NCBI RefSeq assembly: GCF_035818635.1
Contig: NZ_JAYLLH010000021.1
Coordinates: forward strand, 1-41,977
Source: Mesobacterium_A hydrothermale
GTDB taxonomy: Bacteria; Pseudomonadota; Alphaproteobacteria; Rhodobacterales; Rhodobacteraceae
Length of the DNA stretch: 41,977 nucleotides
Direction: 5' to 3'
Position numbers and translations under genes: made by a program. Positions within the stretch are counted from its first letter, which is position 1. Each line of letters opens with the position of its first letter. Below the pieces are notes generated by a model. That model saw only the letters and a program-made list of their open reading frames with translations, had not been told where the DNA came from and ran no database searches. Shown here piece after piece: positions 19,231 through 28,100 of the stretch.

Positions 19231-20748
19231 ATGACCACCCCAAAGCCCGTTGTCCTGACCATTCTAGACGGTTGGGGCCTTTCCGACGACACCACGGCCA
19301 ACGCGCCCTACCTGGCGAAGACGCCGACGATGGACCGGCTGATGGCGACCTGTCCCCATGCGACGCTGATCACCTTCGGGCCGGACGTCGGCCTGCCCAC
19401 CGGGCAGATGGGCAATTCCGAGGTCGGGCATACGAATATCGGTGCAGGTCGCGTGGTGGCGATGGACCTGGGCCAAATCGACCTTGCGATCGAGGATGGC
19501 AGTTTCTTTGACAACGCCGCGATTCTGGACTTTGCCGCCACGGTGAAGGCTGCGGGCGGGCGGGCACACCTGATGGGGCTGACCTCCGACGGCGGGGTGC
19601 ATGCGCATTCCGATCACATTCTGGCGGCGGCAAAGATGCTGACCGACCAGGGGCTTGAGGTTCTTGTGCATGTCATCACCGACGGGCGCGACGTGCCGCC
19701 CACATCGGCGTTTCAGCAGGTCACTGCCTTTGGTCTTGCGCTGCCCGAAGGGGCGCGGATCGTGTCGGTCTGCGGGCGGTATTTCGCGATGGACCGCGAC
19801 AATCGCTGGGAACGGGTGGAAAAGGCCTATCGCGCCATGGTCGAAGCCAAGGCCGAGGCGTTCGACGACCCGGTCGAAACCATCGCCACCTGCTATGACC
19901 TGAACCAGACCGATGAATTCATCGACCCCTATGTCGTCACCGGCTATGACGGGATGCGGGCGGGTGACGGGCTATTTTTCATGAACTTCCGGGCGGATCG
20001 CGCGCGCGAACTCCTGGCCGCCATCGGCGCGCCTGACTTCGACGGGTTCGCCCGTGACAAGGTCGCGCTGTCGGCAATGCTGGGAATGGTGGAATATTCC
20101 GATGCCCATAACTCCTACATGACCACCGCCTATCCAAAGCGAGAGATCGTGAACACGCTGGGCCATTGGGTGGCGATTCATGGCAAAAGCCAGTTTCGGC
20201 TGGCCGAGACCGAGAAATACCCGCACGTCACCTTTTTCCTGAACGGCGGGCAAGAGGTGCCAGAAGCGCACGAAGACCGGTTCATGCCGAAATCGCCCAA
20301 GGTCGCGACCTATGACTTGCAACCGGAAATGTCCTCGGTCGAAGTGACCGAAAAATTCCTTGAGGCCATTGCCAAGGGGTATGACCTGATCGTCACCAAC
20401 TTTGCCAACCCCGATATGGTCGGCCACACCGGTGACCTGAGTGCAGCGATCAAGGCTTGCGAGGCCGTGGATCATGGTCTGGGACAGGTCGTCGAGGCGC
20501 TGGAAAAGGTGGGCGGCGCGATGATTGTAACAGCCGATCACGGCAATTGCGAAACCATGGTCGACCCGGAAACCGGCGGGCCGCATACCGCGCACACCAC
20601 CAACCTTGTGCCGGTGATCCTGTTCGGCGGGCCCGAAGGCGTCAGCCTGCGCGACGGGCGACTGGCCGATCTGGCGCCCACTGTGCTGGAATTGATGGAC
20701 CTGCCCAAACCCGATGAAATGACCGGCGAAAGCCTGATCGTCCGATGA
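19231..20748 (+). CDS. gpmI: 2,3-bisphosphoglycerate-independent phosphoglycerate mutase
   Basis: GpmI interconverts 3- and 2-phosphoglycerate in glycolysis and gluconeogenesis. The 505-residue protein has the alkaline-phosphatase-like metal site: DGWG with Asp13 and the phosphoserine nucleophile in GQMGNSEVGHTNIGAGR (Ser63). The metal-binding histidines and aspartates of the C-terminal half are also present, in NFANPDMVGHTGD and TADHGNCETM. Its stop overlaps the start of envC by four bases (ATGA), placing it at the head of gpmI-envC-ctpA. Confidence 0.97.
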   Translation: MTTPKPVVLTILDGWGLSDDTTANAPYLAKTPTMDRLMATCPHATLITFGPDVGLPTGQMGNSEVGHTNIGAGRVVAMDLGQIDLAIEDGSFFDNAAILDFAATVKAAGGRAHLMGLTSDGGVHAHSDHILAAAKMLTDQGLEVLVHVITDGRDVPPTSAFQQVTAFGLALPEGARIVSVCGRYFAMDRDNRWERVEKAYRAMVEAKAEAFDDPVETIATCYDLNQTDEFIDPYVVTGYDGMRAGDGLFFMNFRADRARELLAAIGAPDFDGFARDKVALSAMLGMVEYSDAHNSYMTTAYPKREIVNTLGHWVAIHGKSQFRLAETEKYPHVTFFLNGGQEVPEAHEDRFMPKSPKVATYDLQPEMSSVEVTEKFLEAIAKGYDLIVTNFANPDMVGHTGDLSAAIKACEAVDHGLGQVVEALEKVGGAMIVTADHGNCETMVDPETGGPHTAHTTNLVPVILFGGPEGVSLRDGRLADLAPTVLELMDLPKPDEMTGESLIVR

Positions 20749-21866
20749 TCCGGGCAGCGCTGCTTTCGCTTTGTCTTGCGGGGTCTGCGGCTGCGCAGGA
20801 TGCCGGGGCCACAGCGCGCGCGGCGGCGGCCGACCTGGAGGCCGCGGCGATTCAGCTGGACGCGGCAGAAGATGCGCGCGACCGCGTGGCAGCGCTGACC
20901 CAGACGGTGCAGGCCTTCGAATCCGGGTTGGCGGCGATGCGCGACGGGCTGCGCAATGTCACGATCCGGGAACTGGAACTGAGCCGCAAGCTGCACGCCC
21001 AGGAGGCCGAGGTGGCGCAATTGCTGGGCGCGCTGCAATCCATCGGCACCAGCGCGGACACCGAAACGCTGATCCACCCTGCGGGCGCTTTGGCCAGCGC
21101 ACGGGCGGGGATGCTGGTTGCGTCCCTGACCCCGGCGCTGACAGCCAGGACCGAGGCGCTGAAGGCGGACCTGACCGAGGTCAGCACGCTGCGCCACTTG
21201 CAGCAGGACGCGGTGGACAGATTGGCCAAGGGCCTGCAAGGGGTGCAGCAGGCGCGCACCGAACTCAGCCAGGCGATGGCCGACCGCACCGACCTGCCGC
21301 GCCGCTTTACCGCCGATCCGGTGCGCACGGCGCTGTTGATCGCGGCCACCGAAACGCTGGAAGGATTCGCAAGCGGACTGAGCGAGCTGTCCGATACGCC
21401 GATCAGCCCCAACGATGCGTCAATCGAATCGCGCAAGGGCCGTCTGACGCTGCCGGTCCAAGGTCAGATCCTGCGCCGCGCGGGCGAAGCGGACGCTGCG
21501 GGCGTGGAACGCCCCGGCATCGTCGTGGCCACGCGACCGCAGGCGCTTGTGACTACGCCCACGGCAGCGACGATCCGGTATCGGGGTCCGCTGCTTGACT
21601 ACGGGCTGGTCGCGATTCTGGAACCGCAGCCCGACATGTTGATCGTTTTGGCCGGGCTCGACACCGTATTCGGCGAGATCGGCGAGGTCCTGCCGGAAGG
21701 CAGCCCCGTCGGTCTGATGGGGGGGGAGCCCCCCAACTTGCAAGCGGCGGTGTCACAGTCTGGTGAAAGGGCTGGAACTGCGCGCCCGGAAACGCTCTAT
21801 ATAGAGGTCAGACAGGGCGATGGGCCCGTTGATCCGATGGATTGGTTCACCACCGACAAGGGATAA
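20745..21866 (+). CDS. EnvC-like murein hydrolase activator
   Basis: The 373-residue exported protein starts with a signal peptide (cleavage near residue 18, AAAQ-DA). It continues with a long alanine/glutamate-rich coiled coil (about 25-230) and ends in a LytM/M23-type domain (LTLPVQGQILRRAGEAD onward, with LYIEVRQGDGPVDPMDWF at the end). The HxxxD/HxH zinc ligands of active M23 peptidases are not seen. EnvC itself is degenerate and activates amidases rather than cutting peptidoglycan; that role is inferred here. It is translationally coupled to gpmI and 4 bases upstream of ctpA. Confidence 0.85.
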   Translation: MIRAALLSLCLAGSAAAQDAGATARAAAADLEAAAIQLDAAEDARDRVAALTQTVQAFESGLAAMRDGLRNVTIRELELSRKLHAQEAEVAQLLGALQSIGTSADTETLIHPAGALASARAGMLVASLTPALTARTEALKADLTEVSTLRHLQQDAVDRLAKGLQGVQQARTELSQAMADRTDLPRRFTADPVRTALLIAATETLEGFASGLSELSDTPISPNDASIESRKGRLTLPVQGQILRRAGEADAAGVERPGIVVATRPQALVTTPTAATIRYRGPLLDYGLVAILEPQPDMLIVLAGLDTVFGEIGEVLPEGSPVGLMGGEPPNLQAAVSQSGERAGTARPETLYIEVRQGDGPVDPMDWFTTDKG

Positions 21867-21870
21867 CAGT

Positions 21871-23205
21871 ATGAAGAAGTTCGTGATGGCCGCGCTTGGC
21901 GGCACACTGGCCGGTGTTGTGGCCACCACGCAGTTCGTGGGCCCGTTGCTGGCACAGGAAAACGAACGCAGCAGCAGCGTCTATGAACAGCTTGACCTGT
22001 TCGGCGACATCTTTGAGCGCATCCGTGCGCAATATGTCGAGGAAGTCGACCCCAAGGACCTTGTCGAAGCGGCGATCGACGGGATGCTGACATCGCTCGA
22101 TCCGCATTCCAGCTATCTTTCGCCGGACGATGCCGCCGCGATGCGGGTACAAACCCGTGGCGAATTCGGCGGGCTGGGGATCGAAGTCACGCAGGAAGAC
22201 GGTTTCGTCAAGGTCGTGTCGCCGATGGATGGCACCCCGGCCTACGAGGCCGGGATCGAGTCGGGCGATTTCATCACCCATGTGAACGGCGAATCCCTGC
22301 TGGGCCTGACGTTGGACGAAGCGGTTGACCTGATGCGCGGCCCGGTCGGGTCGGAAATCCTGATCACCGTGGTCCGCGAAGGCGAAGAAGAGCCGTTCGA
22401 CGTGTCGATCATCCGCGACAAGATCAAGCTGACCGCAGCCCGGTCGCGGCTGGAAAATGACACTGTTGTGCTGCGCCTGACCACGTTCAATGACCAGACC
22501 TATCCGCAAATGGCCGAAGGCCTGGCCAAACAGATCGAAGAAGCCGGCGGAATGGACAATGTCAACGGCATCGTGCTGGACCTTCGCAACAACCCTGGCG
22601 GGTTGCTGAGCCAGGCGATCAAGGTGTCCGATGCCTTCCTTGAAAAGGGCGAGATCGTTTCGACCCGTGGCCGCAACCCCGAAGACGGTGATCGTTACAA
22701 CGCCGAACCGGGCGACCTGGCCGAAGGTAAGCCGCTGGTGGTACTGATCAACGGTGGCTCGGCCTCGGCCTCGGAGATCGTTGCCGGTGCCTTGCAGGAT
22801 CACCGCCGCGCGATTGTCGTCGGTACAAAGAGCTTTGGCAAAGGGTCTGTGCAGACGGTGATGCCGCTGCGGGGCGATGGTGCAATGCGCCTGACCACCG
22901 CGCGCTACTACACCCCGTCGGGCCGGTCGATCCAGAACCTGGGCGTGTCGCCCGACATCGTCGTGCAACAGCCGCGCCGCGCGCCCGACACCGGCGAGGA
23001 AGATACCACGCCCAAGCTGCGGTCCGAGGCGGATCTGCGTGGATCGCTGCGGAATGACTCGCTCAGCGAAGACGAGATTCGCCAGATCGAAGCCGACCGC
23101 GCCAAAGCCGAAGAGGCCGCCAAGCTGCGCGAAGAGGATTACCAGTTGGCCTATGCCATCGATATCCTGCGCGGACTGTCGGCGCTGGTGCCTGACAGCA
23201 AGTGA
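21871..23205 (+). CDS. ctpA: C-terminal processing protease CtpA (S41 peptidase)
   Basis: This periplasmic serine protease cuts envelope proteins near their C termini. It has 444 residues. An N-terminal signal peptide or anchor spans residues 1-29, a PDZ domain (GGLGIEVTQEDGFVKVVSP) about 95-170, and the S41 core follows. The catalytic pair is Ser299 (SASASE) and Lys324 (SFGKGSVQ), spaced as in E. coli Prc. The start at 21871 follows AAGGGATAACAGT. It is the third gene of the gpmI-envC-ctpA operon, which pairs peptidoglycan-hydrolase control with envelope proteolysis; a strong terminator follows. Confidence 0.95.
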   Translation: MKKFVMAALGGTLAGVVATTQFVGPLLAQENERSSSVYEQLDLFGDIFERIRAQYVEEVDPKDLVEAAIDGMLTSLDPHSSYLSPDDAAAMRVQTRGEFGGLGIEVTQEDGFVKVVSPMDGTPAYEAGIESGDFITHVNGESLLGLTLDEAVDLMRGPVGSEILITVVREGEEEPFDVSIIRDKIKLTAARSRLENDTVVLRLTTFNDQTYPQMAEGLAKQIEEAGGMDNVNGIVLDLRNNPGGLLSQAIKVSDAFLEKGEIVSTRGRNPEDGDRYNAEPGDLAEGKPLVVLINGGSASASEIVAGALQDHRRAIVVGTKSFGKGSVQTVMPLRGDGAMRLTTARYYTPSGRSIQNLGVSPDIVVQQPRRAPDTGEEDTTPKLRSEADLRGSLRNDSLSEDEIRQIEADRAKAEEAAKLREEDYQLAYAIDILRGLSALVPDSK

Positions 23206-23212
23206 CAATGAC

Positions 23213-23242
23213 AAAGGCCGGGCCAGCGCCCGGCCTTTTCCT
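23213..23242 (+). terminator. Rho-independent terminator of gpmI-envC-ctpA
   Basis: GGCCGGGC (23216-23223) and GCCCGGCC (23228-23235) form a perfect stem around CAGC, followed by TTTTCCTTT and preceded by AAA. It lies 10 bases after the ctpA stop. Confidence 0.9.
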
Positions 23243-23581
23243 TTGCCCCACGCACGGCCTTGGGAGTCCGCGATTCACCCGGGCAGACACCCATCGCATC
23301 GCGGAACCCGGTGTTCGGCTGTCGCGTCCCCGTCCTGAACCACACCCAGCACTGCAAGCCGTGGCCCTGCGTCATTCGCACGGCGGTGCCCCCGCGCAGC
23401 GCGCGGGGACCGTTCGATTTTGGACGGTTGGACCGTGGAATCGTACGCTTCGGGGTGCAACACGGTACCAAGGCAGAACTGCGCCAGTCGCTGCCGCTGA
23501 TCGCCCGACAGACACAGCATCTGCGACAGCGTCCCGCGGTTCGTATCGACGCGGCAGAACCCGCTTCAGTCCGGGGAAAGC
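23243..23581. other. Intergenic stretch with no supported gene
   Basis: This is 339 bases between the ctpA terminator and the 3' end of the NDUFA9-like gene. A minus-strand frame (23275-23520, 81 codons) begins plausibly but soon becomes arginine-rich and shadow-like, with no recognised family. A CCCCGCGC-AG-CGCGCGGGG-like hairpin lies near 23391-23411. It could hold a decayed gene or the 3' region of the minus-strand transcript; nothing more is supported. Confidence 0.4.
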
Positions 23582-24568
23582 TTAACGCGTACCCAGGTTG
23601 CGCGCCGATTCTTTCAGTGACTCGTACTGACCCGACGGGCGGAAGCGCCACAGATATTCCGGCAGCACCGCGTCCATCGACACCGGCTGAATACCCAGCT
23701 CGGCAAAGCCGTGGGCGCCATCGGAGACCACATTGTCCAGTTTCAGGTTCTTCACCTGGTCGCGGGTCAGCATCTTGTTTTCGATCAAGCCAAGCGTGAT
23801 ACCCTGCACCATGTCAAAGCCAAAGGCCATGATCCGGGCGACCCAGAACGGCAGGTTCAACACAAGGCGCCGGCGCCGGATGACGTGCAGCATGTCGGCC
23901 ATCAGGTCGCGGAACGTGGCAACCTCTGGCCCGCCAAGTTCATAGACACCCGCGTTGGCCTTGCCCAAGGCACCAGCCACCGCAGCCTGCGCCACATCAT
24001 CCACATAAACCGGCTGGAACTTTGTTCCCGCGCCCACCACAGGCAGCACCAGACCAAAGCGGGACATCGATGCGAAGCGATTGAAGAACTCGTCTTCAGG
24101 CCCGAAAACCACCGACGGACGCAGGATCACGGCACCGGGGAACGCGCCCAACACCGCAGCTTCGCCCGCTGCCTTGCTGCGGGCATAGTCGCTGGCAGCC
24201 TTTGCATCGGCGCCAATGGCAGAGATGTGAACCAGTCGGCCAACGCCCTGTTCCGCCGCAATCCGAGCGACGCGCCCCGCGCCTTCGGCCTGGACGGCGT
24301 CAAAGCTGTTCTTGCCCACGGCGTTCAGAATGCCGACACAGTTCACCACCGCGTCCGCCCCGCGCAGCGCGGCGCGCACGCTGGCGTCATCGCGAATGTT
24401 GCACTGAACGGGCTCTACCTGCCCGACAACGCCATAGGGGCGCACAAACAGCGCCTCGTTCGGACGGCGCACGGCAACGCGTACGCGCCACCCTTCGCGG
24501 GCCATCCGGCGGGCAATGTAGCGGCCAACAAAACCCGATCCACCGAAGATCGTGACAAGCTTGGACAT
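23582..24568 (-). CDS. Complex I NDUFA9-family NAD(P)H-binding protein
   Basis: The 328-residue protein is an atypical short-chain dehydrogenase of the NDUFA9 type, associated with NADH:ubiquinone oxidoreductase in mitochondria and alphaproteobacteria. The N-terminal Rossmann motif is GGSGFVGR (residues 9-16). VNCVGIL, HISAIGADAKAASDYARSKAAGE and ILRPSVVFGPEDEFFNRFA follow in the usual order. Start 24568 follows GGAGACAATCGG; an in-frame ATG further upstream would add 49 residues without family resemblance. No nuo genes are adjacent. A role in complex I is inferred from the family. Confidence 0.88.
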   Translation of the reverse strand: MSKLVTIFGGSGFVGRYIARRMAREGWRVRVAVRRPNEALFVRPYGVVGQVEPVQCNIRDDASVRAALRGADAVVNCVGILNAVGKNSFDAVQAEGAGRVARIAAEQGVGRLVHISAIGADAKAASDYARSKAAGEAAVLGAFPGAVILRPSVVFGPEDEFFNRFASMSRFGLVLPVVGAGTKFQPVYVDDVAQAAVAGALGKANAGVYELGGPEVATFRDLMADMLHVIRRRRLVLNLPFWVARIMAFGFDMVQGITLGLIENKMLTRDQVKNLKLDNVVSDGAHGFAELGIQPVSMDAVLPEYLWRFRPSGQYESLKESARNLGTR

Positions 24569-24673
24569 CCGATTGTCTCCATCTGTATACAATGGATGAA
24601 TAGCCATGCCGGGGCTCCGGAACAAGGCATGGATTGCCGCGCAAGATTTCTGTGAACTTTCTGCGAAATGCCC

Positions 24674-24702
24674 GTTGACAGTCCCAGCGCCCAAGTTTAC
24701 AT
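24674..24702 (+). promoter_or_regulatory. tRNA-Leu promoter
   Basis: A perfect TTGACA (24674-24679) is spaced 17 bases from TACATC (24697-24702), with the tRNA starting 18 bases later. This is a standard sigma-70 arrangement for a stable RNA gene. Confidence 0.65.
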
Positions 24703-24719
24703 CGCGCTCCATCACCTGT

Positions 24720-24806
24720 GCCCAGGTGGCGGAATTGGTAGACGCGCTAGCTTCAGGTGCTAGTTTCTGTACGGAAGTGGAGGTTCGAGTCCTCTCCTGG
24801 GCACCA
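24720..24806 (+). tRNA. tRNA-Leu (anticodon CAG)
   Basis: The acceptor stem GCCCAGG/CCTGGGC closes 24720-24726 with 24796-24802, followed by A and an encoded CCA (804-806 of the 24 kb block). The anticodon stem CTAGC/GCTAG (24747-24751, 24759-24763) carries a 7-base loop with CAG at 24754-24756, reading CUG codons. A long variable arm typical of leucine tRNAs and the T-loop GGTTCGAGTCC are present. Confidence 0.97.
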
Positions 24807-24837
24807 AAAACCCCCCAAACAAAATTTTGATTTTTAT

Positions 24838-24865
24838 AGGTTTTTTGAAAACCTGTAGGTTTTGG
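24838..24865 (+). terminator. A/T-rich hairpin after tRNA-Leu
   Basis: AGGTTTT (24838-24844) and AAAACCT (24848-24854) form a stem with loop TTG, followed by GTAGGTTTT. It starts about 32 bases after the tRNA, within a strikingly A/T-rich patch. Confidence 0.5.
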
Positions 24866-25065
24866 CCATGAACTGTCGCGCTGTGCGTGACATTTTCAAT
24901 TGCAAACCCTGACGTTTGTACGCACCCCGCGACACCGGCACCTCAACACCGTCTTCGAGCACGCCAGGCAGCCAATTCGTCGGTATGGGTTTGCGATGAT
25001 TCTGCTTCCGCCCAAGTCGTTTCTCGGACTTTTTTGATCCGGGGGAAACCGCCGCACCGCCGTCA
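24866..25065. other. Intergenic region between tRNA-Leu and the giant gene's terminator
   Basis: Together with the two flanking hairpins this makes a 340-base gap without a gene. I see no reading frame with family character, and no second copy of the tRNA 3' end that would mark an attachment site. Confidence 0.4.
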
Positions 25066-25068
25066 TGG

Positions 25069-25106
25069 AAAAATCGCCGCGCACAGGGATCAAAGCCCCT
25101 GTGCGC
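25069..25106 (-). terminator. Rho-independent terminator of the giant RTX gene
   Basis: Read on the minus strand, a perfect 10-base-pair stem (GCGCACAGGG 25079-25088 with CCCTGTGCGC 25097-25106, 8-base loop) is followed after five bases by TTTTT. It lies 40 bases beyond the stop of the giant gene. Confidence 0.75.
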
Positions 25107-25146
25107 GCCTTGTGATTCCAGTTCTGCAGATGCCGCTATGACCCCG

Positions 25147-28100
25147 TCAGATTGCCCATTCGAAGCCAGTCAACAAACCAGAGCCTTCCAATGCGAACAG
25201 CGCCGCGTCCTCATAGATGTGGAGGGTTTCGGCATCCAAGGACGTATCTTCCATGACGCGAAGGTCGACGCCCGTGTTGGTCAGGTTCTGATACCGCAGC
25301 GACGCCGGATCTTCCCCGTTGTAGGATGCCAGGCCTGCCAGCATATTCGGCGCGCTGCCGAAGCTCTGCGTGAACTGGAACGTGTCGAAATCCTCGTCCA
25401 CGGCATCGTCTAGCATCCGAGCCTCGAACGGGTTGCCGTTCCAGCTGCCATTTCCGCCTTCGATGGCGAACCAGCCAACGGTTTCAACCGCATGTCCACC
25501 ACCGTTCAGGGCCTCTTCCTCCTGAAGCGCGATGTTCATGCCGGTCCCAGTGATGTTGTCCTGACGCGTCACGACATAGTCCGCGCCGTTGTTCGTCTGG
25601 ACCTGGCTCATCACCACCGGAGCGCTATCGAAAGCCGCGCCGAAGGTCAGACTTTCAAAGCCTGCGCTGGTCAGGAGGGCGGTGTCCATTTCGCCCGCGG
25701 CCAGGCGGGTGCCGTCTTCCAGCATCCAGGTCCCGGCTTCGATTGCCATCCATGAGAAGGTTTCGGCGATGTGCGTGCCGTCTTCGTTGTTGGGTTCCTG
25801 GATGTAGGCGGTGAAGGCGTTCGATGTGACGTCAGTAATCCGCACGATCGCGGGTTGCGAACCGACCTGAGACGCAGGCAACGCAAAGATCACCGGGTTG
25901 ATGAAGTCATGCCCAAGGCTGATCGTGCCCGAAGCGTCGTTCAGCGTGGCCTGACCGATTGCGGCAATCACCGGGGCAAAGGCGCTGCCCTCGATCCTGC
26001 CGTCGCCTGTCAGCGCAATGAAGTCAACGATTTCGGTCGTGTGCGAAAGCTCTGGATCGAACGAGGTTTCTTCTTCCGCCGCGACGGTAAAGTCGGTTGC
26101 GGTGACGCTCTTGGTACGCGCGCTGGTCGGATCTTGGCCGAAAAGCGTGGACAACTGTGTCAGAACCGTTGGCGCACTGGCGAAGCTTTGGCTGAACGTT
26201 TCCGTATGGTTGGCGTTGCTGACAACCCGTCCGGTGTTTCCGACATCGAACAGCTCATCCTGAACGGCGCTGTCACCCGATTCCCAGGCTAGCCAGCCAA
26301 TCCGTTCCGACGCGTGTGGCGTTGCCAGCAGGTTTTCTTCTTCCTGCATCGTCAGTTCAAAGCCAGTGGTGCTGGCGTTGGTCTGGCGCGTGGTCACCCA
26401 ATCTGTGCCGTTTAGTGTCTGAACCTGGCTAAGGATCGCCGGAGTCGTGTCGAACTGACCGCGGCCAAAGCTGACCTGCTCAACGCCCTGCGGGCTGAGC
26501 TTGCTGCTTTCCAGCATACCGGCTTCGAACACGGTGCCATCCGACAACTGCCAGCGCCCGGCCTCGACCACCATCCACGACACCGTTTCAGGGGTATGCG
26601 ACGAGGGCGTATTCGACGGCTCCTGCAAGCGCAGTTCAAAGTAGTCCCCCTCGACGGCAGAGATGCGGACGGCGACAGGTTCAGCCTCGTTTTCCGTCAT
26701 CACACTTGCCAGAACCACCGGGTTGAGGAAATCATTTTCCAGATTGACGATCGTGGTCAGGTGTCTTGCGGAAACCGTGCCATATTCGGCAATAACCGGT
26801 TGTGACTTGCGTGCCGACAGCAGCCCACTTCCGGCAAGTGCGAGGAAATCAACATCTTCTGGTGTGTGGTTAATCTCAGCATCGGCCGAGGTTTCCTCTT
26901 GCGCAAACACGTCAAAACCAGTCCCGGTAACATTGTCCGCCCGTGCATAGGTTGGGTCGGCCCCGTCATAGCGCGACAGCGAGGTGAGAAGCTCAGGCGC
27001 CTCGGCAAACGGATCAGCAAAACTGCTCGTTACGCCAACGTGGTTCACGGTATCACCGGTTGCACCACTTTGGTATTGACGACCGTTCCAGGTGCCGCTG
27101 GCGCGTTCCATCGCCATCCAGCCAATGCTTTCCACACCATGAGACCCGGCGATCAGCGCCTGCTCTTCCTGCATGGTGATCTGCACACCATCATCATTGG
27201 CATCGCGCTGGCGGGTTATCACCCAATCGCTATCGTTGTCGGTCTGCACCTGGCTCAGCACGGCCGGGGTCTGGTTAAACATGCCCTCGGTAAAAAGCAC
27301 GTCTTCAAAACCAGCCGTGCTCATCAGGTCACTGTCATAATTGCCGACCTCGATCCGGGTGCCGTCCTCCAGTTCCCATTGACCGGCTTCGATGGCGAGC
27401 CAAGACACCTCTTCGAAAGCGTGAATACCATTGTCAGAATTGGGTTCCTGCAGCGCGATCGAGAACTGGTTGTTCTGGATATCGCTGATCCGGACGATAA
27501 CCGGTGCAGCACCTGAGGTGCTCGTCGTCTTGGCAAAAACGACCGGGTCCATGAATGTCCGGTCAAGCGATACGAGAGTCTCCAGATGCGACACCTGAAC
27601 CGAGCCGGATTGCGCAATATCGTAGCTGAAGAAATCTTCACTCACCTGGTCACGGTTGATGCCCTGCAGCTCGATCATGGTACCGCCAAGTGAAATCAGC
27701 GCATTCCCATTGCGTTCTCCAACAGACGGCATGGCACCGAAATAGTCGATGTGAATCTTGTCGCGACCGACTTCGAAATCGGTGATCACATCATCGCCGC
27801 CGCTGCTCAGGTTATAGACAAACCGATCCGCGCCGCTGCCGCCGGTGAACGTATCGTCACCGCCGCGGCCTTCCAGGTCGTTGTCACCCGCGTCACCAAC
27901 AATTGTATCGGAATACTCGGTGCCGATGATGTGCTCGAAATTTAGCAACTGAGCGATATCCTGATACAATTGATGTTCTTGTGCGGCCATGTCGATCCGC
28001 ATTGCGGCTTCCGCCCGGCTGACGTCGAAAGTATCGACATCTGCGCCGCCATCGACATCGCCAATGTAAAAACCGTCAACCGCATAGATGGTGTCATTCC

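Noticed and set aside
24720..24806. tRNA-Leu as an integration site for a genomic island carrying the giant gene
   Set aside because: tRNA-Leu genes are often attachment sites and the next gene is unusual, but I found no integrase and no direct repeat of the tRNA 3' end at the other side of the giant gene.
24606..24830. 74-codon frame ending in an AELVDALASGASF-type segment
   Set aside because: This is the translation of the tRNA-Leu gene, a well-known false protein.
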